From JAMCRM01 sp041685075 (lineage in GTDB: Bacteria; Acidobacteriota; Terriglobia; Bryobacterales; Bryobacteraceae): DNA of 15,003 nt. Position numbers and translations under genes: made by a program. The stretch covers positions 1-15,003 of the forward strand of contig JAWLGN010000125.1 in NCBI GenBank assembly GCA_041685075.1, in the 5' to 3' direction. Below are positions 7,684 through 14,700 of this stretch, piece after piece (within the stretch, counting starts at the first letter, position 1; each line of letters begins with the position of its first letter). The notes under the pieces are model-generated. The model ran no database searches. It was not told the origin of the DNA and saw only the letters and a list, made by a program, of their open reading frames with translations.

Positions 7684-8863
7684 AGTGGCCGCGGAAGCCG
7701 GGCAATACCGGCTCCAACGCATTCCCCTGTGCCAGGCCGGCGACTCCATCCTGGCCGACTGGCGCTCCCTCCGCGCCCGGCAGGAATCGGACGCTCCCCT
7801 GCACGATCCGGAGTGGCTGCGCGGGTACTTCCAGGACTATACCGATCAGTTATTCGTGTATGCGCTCTACCGGTCCGGCGGGCTTTGCGGGGTCGCTTCG
7901 TTCTTGCAGCGCGACTGGCCTTTGAAGTGGCATCTCGGCCACTACGCCGTCGCGCGCTTCCCGCTCACGCGGCTCCGCTTGCTGGGAGAGGTGCTCGGTG
8001 TTGCCGACGAGGAGGCGGCCTACGATCAGATCTTTTCCGAACTGGCGGCTTCTCATCCGGGGGTGGACGCCATCTCGCTGGAGGAGATACCGCTGGATTC
8101 GTTTCTCTGGCGATACCTGAGCGGCAGCGAGCTGGTGCGGAAGCGGTTTCTCCTCTATCAGCCGGAGCCGCCGTCGCCGCACCTCATCCTGAGGGTGGAA
8201 GGATCCTTCGAGCAGTACATGGGCAAGTTCTCGTCCAAGCACCGGAAGAATTTGAACCGGGCCGTGAGGAAGATCCGGCAGGGCGAGCTGGGCGAGATGC
8301 AATTCGTACGCTTTGAACGGCCCGAGGAGGTTTCGGAGTTTCTGGAGCAGGCCGTCGCCATCTCACGGAAGACCTATCAATGGGTGCTGCACGGGCGGGG
8401 GCTGAGCGCCACGGATCTGCTGAAGAAGCGGCTGCTGTTCGCCTCCGGGCGCGGCTGGATGCGCTCCTATCTCCTGGTCTGCGGGGGCACCGCGTGCGCG
8501 TTTGTGGTCGGATTTCAGTACGCCGGCCGTTTCCTGCTGCACGAGATCGGCTTCGATCCCGCATTGGCCCGGTACTCCGTCGGAACCGTGCTGCAATTGC
8601 TGATGGTGGAGGACCTGTTCGAGTACAACCGCGCCTCGATTCTCGACCTCGGCGACTACGGGGAGTACAAGGCGATGCTCTCCACCGAAAGCTATCTTCA
8701 GGGCAAGATGTTGCTGTTCCGCCCGGGGGCGCACGCGCGCTTCATCCGGGCCGGACACCGTTGCTGCCGGTCTGCCACAAAGGCCGTGGGATCCGTGCTG
8801 GAACGTTTTCATTGGAAGGCCAAGCTCAAGAACAGGGTGCGCGGCTGGGCCGGCCCGCAATGA
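7676..8863 (+). CDS. CelD/BcsL-type acyltransferase (GNAT fold)
   Basis: A 395-residue protein of the Acetyltransf_6/CelD-BcsL group, large relatives of the GNAT and FemAB folds found in cellulose and exopolysaccharide loci, thought to acylate sugars of the polymer or its lipid-linked precursor. The N-terminal half contains GGLCGVASFLQRDWPLKWHL, a typical beta-hairpin of the family. The central basic helix SSKHRKNLNRAVRKI (about 186-200) matches the conserved R-K-x-L-x-R stretch. The C-terminal acyl-CoA-binding half has FDPALARYSVGTVL (Y300 to G303, near the family's YSPG) and LDLGDYGEYKAM, equivalent to the family's acidic-x-Y-K end. No signal peptide or clear membrane helix. It starts with GTG. 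Its ATGA junction with the next GNAT gene suggests the two act in the same pathway. A FemAB-like aminoacyl transfer is the main alternative. Confidence 0.8.
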   Translation: MLEVAAEAGQYRLQRIPLCQAGDSILADWRSLRARQESDAPLHDPEWLRGYFQDYTDQLFVYALYRSGGLCGVASFLQRDWPLKWHLGHYAVARFPLTRLRLLGEVLGVADEEAAYDQIFSELAASHPGVDAISLEEIPLDSFLWRYLSGSELVRKRFLLYQPEPPSPHLILRVEGSFEQYMGKFSSKHRKNLNRAVRKIRQGELGEMQFVRFERPEEVSEFLEQAVAISRKTYQWVLHGRGLSATDLLKKRLLFASGRGWMRSYLLVCGGTACAFVVGFQYAGRFLLHEIGFDPALARYSVGTVLQLLMVEDLFEYNRASILDLGDYGEYKAMLSTESYLQGKMLLFRPGAHARFIRAGHRCCRSATKAVGSVLERFHWKAKLKNRVRGWAGPQ

Positions 8864-9564
8864 CGAAAACCACCATGGCGTTTTCTGCGTTTCCGCTTCC
8901 GTCCCGGATCGGCGAAGTTGCCGGGCGGCTGGCGCGATACCGGCGAAAGAGGGGCATGGCGGCCACCCTGCGTTTCCTCGCCAGCCGGATACTTCGCCGC
9001 CAGGTTCACGTGGTTTACGAGGCGGTCTGCGCGCCTTCCGGCCCGGAGATCGGCTGGGGGGCGGATGAGCGGCTGCTCTGGCTCGGGCCCGGGACGCTCG
9101 ACGCGAATCTGACCCCCGAACTGCGGAGGTTCCTGGGCGGCGAAGAGGCTCACGAGAGCCTGCTCGGCGTTCGCCAGGGCAACGTTCTGTTGGTGGTGAC
9201 CAGCCAGGGAGAGTTCGTTCACCGCGGGTATATCCTGTTCCGCACGCGCCAGAAGAAGATCGTGGGGGAGACGGCCGACGCGCCGCTGATCGCCAACTGC
9301 GCCACCGTGCCCGCCGCGCGCGGGCGGGGGTTGTACACGCGGGCCCTGCGGGCCGAATTGGAGTACCTGGCCATTCAGGGTTACAGCCGGGCTATCATCG
9401 AGACCCATCCATCGAACGTCGCCTCCCGCAGGGGAATCGAAAAAGCGGGATTTACGTTCGGCTGGCAGGCGTCCGTCTGGATTCTGTTGAACTGGCTGGT
9501 GATTCAGCGCATCAGGAAGAACGGCAGCGGGCAATGGCGCGCCTTCACTACTGCGGCGGCTTGA
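8860..9564 (+). CDS. GNAT-family N-acetyltransferase
   Basis: A 234-residue protein with a compact GNAT domain in its C-terminal half. The acetyl-CoA pyrophosphate-binding motif A reads VPAARGRGLYTRAL with R154-G-R-G157, equivalent to the Q/R-x-x-G-x-G/A signature. Motif B reads ETHPSNVASRRGIEKAGF with N186 and the S/R-x-G-x-x-K-A-G-F ending seen in many GNATs. The first ~40 residues are basic (RYRRKRG, RILRRQ) and may be a membrane-surface or partner-contacting helix. ATG at 8860 overlaps the stop of the preceding acyltransferase (ATGA); the same frame is open upstream but lies inside that gene. It most likely acetylates an amino sugar of the repeat unit. A protein or small-molecule acetyltransferase cannot be excluded. 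Confidence 0.8.
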   Translation: MTKTTMAFSAFPLPSRIGEVAGRLARYRRKRGMAATLRFLASRILRRQVHVVYEAVCAPSGPEIGWGADERLLWLGPGTLDANLTPELRRFLGGEEAHESLLGVRQGNVLLVVTSQGEFVHRGYILFRTRQKKIVGETADAPLIANCATVPAARGRGLYTRALRAELEYLAIQGYSRAIIETHPSNVASRRGIEKAGFTFGWQASVWILLNWLVIQRIRKNGSGQWRAFTTAAA

Positions 9565-9573
9565 GGGTTGGGT

Positions 9574-10341
9574 ATGGAGACACACGAGATGAAGGCCACG
9601 CCGGTGCCGCTTGATGCCGCCAAAAGGTTTGCCGAAGCGATTGGGCGTTCCGACGGCCATCGCGCTTTCGTGGAGGCGATTTTGGCGCGGTTTCCCTGGC
9701 GCGCCAAGCTGCCGCGCGAGGTCCTCGATCGAGACTATCTGAGGATCGTGGACCATCACCTGGCCCGCCTGCTGCCCCACGTGCAGCGCTTCCTCGACCC
9801 CTCTGTGCGGAAGGTGCTCGATTTCGGCTGCGGCTCGGGAGGCTCCGCCATCGCCCTGGCGCTGGTCTACCCCGGCGTCCACTGCTGCGGGACGGATATC
9901 GACGGTGCGGAGATCGCGGTCGCTCGCGAGCGTGCGGAGTTGTATGGGGTGGGAGATCGCTGCCAGTTTCTGCACGTGGAAGCAGGGCGGCCCCTGCCTT
10001 TCCCGGACAACTCGTTCGACTACTGCCAGTGCTCCTCCGTGCTCGAGTACGCTACCGACGAAGAGGTGAGGCGGTTCTGTGTGCAGGAGATGGCGCGCCT
10101 GGTCAAGCCGGGCGGCCTGCTTTTTGTATCGGTTCCGAATCGCCTCTATCCTTTCGAGATCCATACCCGGAAATGGGGATGGAATTACTTTCCCGCACGA
10201 CTGCGGGCACGCATCGTGGACTCCAGCTATTGGGAGGTGCGCCGCCTGGCCCGGCCCGTTGTGCTAGCCCCCCACCGGACGCCGCTCTCCCAGTTCTTCA
10301 CGCCATGGTCGAATTTCTGTCTCAAGAAACTTCCGGTATGA
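9574..10341 (+). CDS. Class I SAM-dependent methyltransferase
   Basis: A 255-residue cytoplasmic methyltransferase. SAM-binding motif I is VLDFGCGSGGSA (D83 to G89). The acidic residue that binds the SAM ribose follows at the end of strand 2 in CGTDID (D108). PFPDNSFDYCQCSSVLEY is motif IV, and EMARLVKPGGLLFVSVPN is the post-motif strand, all as in the Methyltransf_11/UbiE-like group. Two starts were weighed: ATG 9574, six bases after a GAGGG, and TTG 9568 just before it; ATG is preferred. It begins 9 bases after the GNAT stop and is followed by a 37-base gap. Given the locus it probably O-methylates a sugar or a glycan end, which in some O-antigens caps the chain; that is inferred. The C-terminal WSNFCLKKLPV is short and hydrophobic/basic. 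Confidence 0.85.
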   Translation: METHEMKATPVPLDAAKRFAEAIGRSDGHRAFVEAILARFPWRAKLPREVLDRDYLRIVDHHLARLLPHVQRFLDPSVRKVLDFGCGSGGSAIALALVYPGVHCCGTDIDGAEIAVARERAELYGVGDRCQFLHVEAGRPLPFPDNSFDYCQCSSVLEYATDEEVRRFCVQEMARLVKPGGLLFVSVPNRLYPFEIHTRKWGWNYFPARLRARIVDSSYWEVRRLARPVVLAPHRTPLSQFFTPWSNFCLKKLPV

Positions 10342-10363
10342 CGCTTCCGGCGCGCATCGTCCC

Positions 10364-10370
10364 AGGGAGA
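10364..10370 (+). promoter_or_regulatory. Ribosome site before the GTG-started deacetylase gene
   Basis: AGGGAGA is 8 bases upstream of GTG 10379. No in-frame ATG occurs near the conserved N-terminal strand, so this site and the GTG define the start. Confidence 0.55.
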
Positions 10371-10378
10371 AGCAGGCC

Positions 10379-11374
10379 GTGAAGAACGGTAAGCTGCAGG
10401 TCTATATCACGGTGGATACGGAGACTTCGCTGGGGGGCGCCTGGCGAAATCCGGCCTATTCTCCGCTGCCCGTGAGTAAGACTGTCTTCGGGGAGTGCGG
10501 GTCCGAGCAATACGGGATTCCATTGATTATGGACATCCTGGAGCCGTACGGCTTCCGGGCGACCTTTTTTACGGAGGTGTTCTGCGCCTACAACCTGGGG
10601 TATGGGGAGGTCGAGAAAGTTTTCCGGTACATCCGGAGGCGCGGTCACGACGCCCAGTTGCACCTGCACCCCATCCAGCGGTTCTACCGGGATCGCCTGG
10701 CGGGCAGGCCCGCCCGGGAGATCGACCTGATGTTCCGGCTCTCGCCCGCGGAGCAGCGGGAACTGATCGCCGAAGGCGTTGGCCTGTTCAGGCAATTGAG
10801 TGGAACGACGCCTCGTGCCTTTCGGGCGGGCTGCTTCGGAGCTGCGGAAACGACGCTGGCGGCCCTCCGCGAAAATGGGATCTCTATCGACTCCAGCTAC
10901 AACCTGGCCTACCTGGACCGGAGTTGCGGGTTTCGAACACGCCCCTTGAACGCGCCCGTGGAGATCGAAAACGTGCGCGAATTCCCGATCACCGTGTTCC
11001 GCGTTGCCGGGCTGGCCGGATATAAGCCTCTCGATATCGCCGCGGTTTCGACCTCCGAAATTCTCCACGTGCTGCGCCGGCTCCGGGAGGCCGGTTGCGG
11101 CCATGCGGTCCTGATCCTGCACTCCTTCAGCCTGCTCAAGAAGCGGGGCGTGCAATACGACCGGCACTGGCCGGACCGCATCGTGATCCGGCGCTTTCGG
11201 AAGCTCTGCGCGGCGCTTTGGCAACATCGCGACGAGATGGAGGTGGCGGTGTTGGGCGAAGCGGCTCCGGCCGAGACGTTATCGCCTCATCCGCAGGTCA
11301 TCCCATCTCCGGGCTGGCTGCGGCCATCGATGCGCAAACTTTGCCAAGCCGTAAATCGCCTGCCCTGGATCTGA
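10379..11374 (+). CDS. CE4-type polysaccharide deacetylase, cytoplasmic variant
   Basis: A 331-residue protein of the carbohydrate esterase 4 (NodB) superfamily, metal-dependent enzymes that remove N- or O-acetyl groups from sugars. The first strand is YITVDTE with D13, taking the place of the TFDD motif. The metal-binding histidines appear as LHLHP (H95, H97) instead of the usual H-[ST]-x-x-H. Then follow RAGCFGA and the terminal LHSFS motif with its histidine. This set resembles the divergent WalW/WbmS-type members known from O-antigen and S-layer glycan loci. No signal peptide: the catalytic strand begins within ten residues of the start, so it should act in the cytoplasm, on a nucleotide- or lipid-linked sugar. 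GTG start with a good ribosome site. It is the last gene before a 329-base gap and probably ends the operon. Family confident; activity not proven because the motifs are variant. Confidence 0.75.
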   Translation: MKNGKLQVYITVDTETSLGGAWRNPAYSPLPVSKTVFGECGSEQYGIPLIMDILEPYGFRATFFTEVFCAYNLGYGEVEKVFRYIRRRGHDAQLHLHPIQRFYRDRLAGRPAREIDLMFRLSPAEQRELIAEGVGLFRQLSGTTPRAFRAGCFGAAETTLAALRENGISIDSSYNLAYLDRSCGFRTRPLNAPVEIENVREFPITVFRVAGLAGYKPLDIAAVSTSEILHVLRRLREAGCGHAVLILHSFSLLKKRGVQYDRHWPDRIVIRRFRKLCAALWQHRDEMEVAVLGEAAPAETLSPHPQVIPSPGWLRPSMRKLCQAVNRLPWI

Positions 11375-11574
11375 AGGCGGTCAATTCCACTGCCCTGCGG
11401 AGGCTGTCCATCTGTTCGAAGATCCCGGCCGTGGGCGCAAGCCGGCCTTCCCGCCGCGAAGGTGGTCCCCGGCGCCTACGGCCGCGCCGCAGCCAAACCT
11501 GCTGGTTGTCCCGGGTCCCACCCATGCCCCCTGTCCGCCGTTTTGGGACAAAACACAAGTTTCTCTCCCTGGCT

Positions 11575-11596
11575 CGAACTTACCGGAGTTCGTTTT
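11575..11596 (+). terminator. Weak terminator-like dyad with T-run
   Basis: CGAACT (11575-11580) pairs perfectly with AGTTCG (11587-11592) across a 6-base loop and is followed by TTTT (starting at 11593 after the stem). The stem is only 6 bp, so this is a weak intrinsic terminator at best for the glycan operon, 200 bases downstream of its last stop. The same symmetry would also suit a dimeric repressor operator. Confidence 0.3.
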
Positions 11597-11656
11597 CAGC
11601 GCATTGAGCTGCCGATTGGTTGGACAGGCAATTGCTTTTCTATCTGGGGCAGTTTT

Positions 11657-11678
11657 GTGGGGTGCAGCCCGGCCCCAC
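11657..11678 (+). repeat. GTGGGG/CCCCAC inverted repeat in the leader of the giant gene
   Basis: GTGGGG at 11657-11662 and CCCCAC at 11673-11678 are perfect complements around a 10-base loop. The hairpin would end 25 bases before the ATG at 11704 and could affect translation or bind a regulator. No function can be assigned. Confidence 0.4.
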
Positions 11679-11694
11679 TAATCCACACCGCCCC

Positions 11695-11700
11695 AGGTGG
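11695..11700 (+). promoter_or_regulatory. Candidate ribosome site of the giant secreted-protein gene
   Basis: AGGTGG lies 3 bases before ATG 11704. The spacing is short, but the ATG begins a clean signal peptide and the same frame is closed by TGA at 11605 upstream. Confidence 0.45.
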
Positions 11701-11703
11701 TGC

Positions 11704-14700
11704 ATGGCCATTAGCAGCCGCACGATTGCGTTCCTATCTTCTCTTGCCGCCGTTTGGTTTCTTGTATCTCCACCGGTCGCATCCGCGCAGGCGATCGACA
11801 CCACGCTCCTGATCCGCGGCGAAGCCTCGGAATTGACCGGTAGTACTAATGGGGCCGGTATATTCCCATTAGTCAATCCGGCAGGACTAACGGGGAAGCT
11901 TGCGGTTGCCGGCGCCGGGTCCGTGAACTTCGCACCGGCGCAGGCAGACAACGGCGTTTACTTTTTGACCTGTTGCGGGAATGCTGATGTGGCCTATTAC
12001 AGGTTCGACGGTGCTTCGGTAGGGAACGTGTTCAACGTGGAACGCGGCCAGATTTCCTTCTATCTCACTTCTCGAGCTGCTTTCGCAGAGCGCCAGGAGG
12101 CCGGGGGCACGCGTTATGTCTTTGACGTGCGGGACGGCGACCCGGCCAACCATCTCTTCTTCTTTCGCACTCAGGCCACCGCGAGCGATCTGGTGTTCCA
12201 GTACGCATTGGGGGGCGCGGCTCAATATTACTACGTGCCCAGGGGCGCGGAAGACACTCTGTTCGGGAACGGTGTCACGCTCAAAGTAACGCTCGCCTGG
12301 GATGGCGGCACCGAGAGACTTTATCTGAACGACGTCCTGGCGAAATCGACAAATCGCTCCGCTCGCACGCCCAACTGGACGGCGGCCTCCACATTTGTGC
12401 TTGGAGCATACCTCTATTTGACGCATGGCGCGTACAACGCCTGTGAGGATATTATCGACGAATTCACGGTGGCCGGCCCTCCAATCGCGCTGGACACCAC
12501 AGCGCCCGGGGTGTCGTTCACGGCTCCCGCAAACGGGGCGAGTGTTTCCGGCACGGTATCGCTCGAGGTACACGCCAGCGACGACGTGGGCGTCGTGGGC
12601 GTGCAGTTTCAGGTGGACGGAGCAGACCTCGGGAGCATGGTGACGGGAACCGGGCCTTTGTACACCGCCTCGTGGGACACCACCAAAGTGGTGAACGGAT
12701 CCTACGTCCTGACCGCGGTTGCCCGGGACGCGGCCGGCAACACGGCTTCGGACACCCTCTCCGTTACGGTTGCAAATCAACTCACCACGAACCAGCGCGT
12801 CCAGACCAGCGCGAGCACCCAGGTGTTCAGCACTGCTTCCTTTGCCGGCGGGCCGGTGGGAACGCAGCCGGCCGGAGCCCTGGGATTGATTACCAGCGGC
12901 CCCGTTTCGGCCGAGGGGGCCACCTGGTGGCGGGTTGAGTTCGACAGCGGTCCTTCCGGATGGACCACGGAAAGCGTTCTGGAACCGGCGCCCACCCGGG
13001 ACGTTGCCCCGAACCGCTGGGTGCTGGTTTCGCCAACCTACAGCGGGGCGCCGAATGGCGGCCAGATCTGGCCGATGGCCTGGAACAACAAGGGAGCTTA
13101 CGACCCTGGAACCCGGCGCGTAATCTTCGCCGACCGATGGTACGACGAGATTCGCGGCCAGTTCATCTTCGCCAACGGCATTATGGCTTACGACCCCCTG
13201 ACCGATGCCGTGGAGGTTCTGAAACTCAACAACTGGTACCGCGAGCCCGCGCTGTGTTCGAATGGCCAGCCCGGCTGCTATCTTTCAGCGCCTCTGCCGG
13301 AATACGCCACCGACCCGACGCCCCTGGACTCCCATCCGTTATCGGCGCTGGAGGTGGTGCCGGAACTGAATGCCGCCTATAAAGTGAACGGCGTCAATTC
13401 CTATAGCGGCGATTACCGGCCGCTGCTCGACACCACCTGGAAGCTGGATTTAGCCTCGAAGACCTGGACCATGGTGTCGTCCAAGGAGAGCGACCCGGAC
13501 TATCCGCCGAATAACGTGGGTTCTCCTTCGGGGTTGGTGTATGATCCGGGCGCCGGGAGACTGGTTTACCTGGTCCCCAGTGCTTGTGGATGCACCGGCA
13601 CCGTGACGCACCTGTTTGACCCGACGACGAACAGGTGGACAAAAGTCGTGCAGGACGCTTCATCGCTGGACGTCTATGTCGCCGGGGCGGGGGTGACGTT
13701 CGACTCCAAGAGGGGCCTGGTAATGGCCTTCGGAGGGAATCGTTACATCACCAGCGCTGCGACGCCGCAGTTATGGGCCTACTCGGTGGCGGAGAACAAG
13801 TGGACGCGCCTGGCGGATGCGCCTGTCGCGGCGATGGCTCCGGGGTTCGCCTACGATTCGCGGCACGACGTGTTTCTTGCGCTGGTGGGCAACAATACCT
13901 ATCTGTACGATCCCAATACAAACTCCTGGAGCCAGTATCCCGCCACTCTTTTGCGTCATCCCAACCTTCAATACTGGCAGAGCGTGACGTACAACCCGGC
14001 CCACGACGTGTTCGTCTACCAGGGAGGGACCTACGACAATCCGCAGATTGCGCTATTCCGTTATGACCCCACCCAGCCGGCAGCTGTAACCATCGACACG
14101 CATGCCCCCAGCGTATCTTTGACGGCGCCCGCCGACGGAGAGGTTGTTTCGGGCACCATTACGCTGTCGGCGTTGGCCACGGACACGGTTGTTCCGAACA
14201 CTACCGACCCGGTGGGTGTAGTCGGGGTGATCTTTCAGCACAACGGTGCGCAGATCGGCGCCGTCATCACGGGACCGGGCCCGGAGTATTCCAGGCCGTG
14301 GGACACATCGCGGCTTCCCGGAGGGTGGCACACCCTGACAGCCGTCGCCGTGGATGCGGCGCTGAACACCTCGTCGGCCAGTATTACCGTCAGGGTGGAT
14401 AATCCCGTTGCCCCACCCGCGATTTCGGGCGTCTCGGCGACACTGGTCAGCGCCACCGGCGCCACCATCACGTGGACTACCGACAGGCCGACCGATTCCC
14501 AGGTGGCCTACGGTGTCACGAGCGACTACGGTTCTCTGAGCGAACTGGACGCGAACCTCGTCACGGCGCACTCGGTGACGCTCTCCGGCCTCATCCCTTC
14601 CACCACCTACCACTTCCAGGTGCTCTCGCGGGATGCGCAGGGGACCCTGGCCAACTCCGCCGATTTCACCTTCACCACCACAGCTCCGCCCGTCGTGCTG

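Larger units (their letters stand above)
11375..11703 (+). other. Intergenic region between operon and giant gene
   Basis: No gene is supported in these 329 bases; the short overlapping frames have no recognisable protein. The first ~150 bases are GC-rich and hold small hairpins without T-runs, for example CGGCGC at 11470-11475 pairing with GCGCCG at 11484-11489, and CCTTC at 11446-11450 with GAAGG at 11458-11462. From about 11540 the sequence becomes visibly less GC-rich, as expected for a promoter. A weak -35-like TTGGAC at 11620 is visible, but no convincing -10 box sits at the right distance, so no promoter is called. Two further dyads are listed separately. Confidence 0.6.

Noticed and set aside
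8809..10164. Long open frame of 451 codons on the minus strand
   Set aside because: It lies opposite the GNAT and methyltransferase genes, which have clear family motifs. Its translation is low-complexity (many R, P, Q, H, A) with no recognisable domain, as expected for a shadow in GC-rich DNA.
11095..11607. Possible small gene across the intergenic region on the + strand
   Set aside because: More than half lies in another frame of the deacetylase gene, and the rest has no recognisable protein features.
11462..11812. 116-codon open frame on the + strand before the giant gene
   Set aside because: It overlaps the signal peptide region of the giant gene in another frame and has no ribosome site or recognisable domain.
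11887..12780. Minus-strand open frame of 297 codons
   Set aside because: It is opposite the jelly-roll and Ig domains of the giant gene, which repeat later in the same + frame. That repetition supports the + strand as coding.
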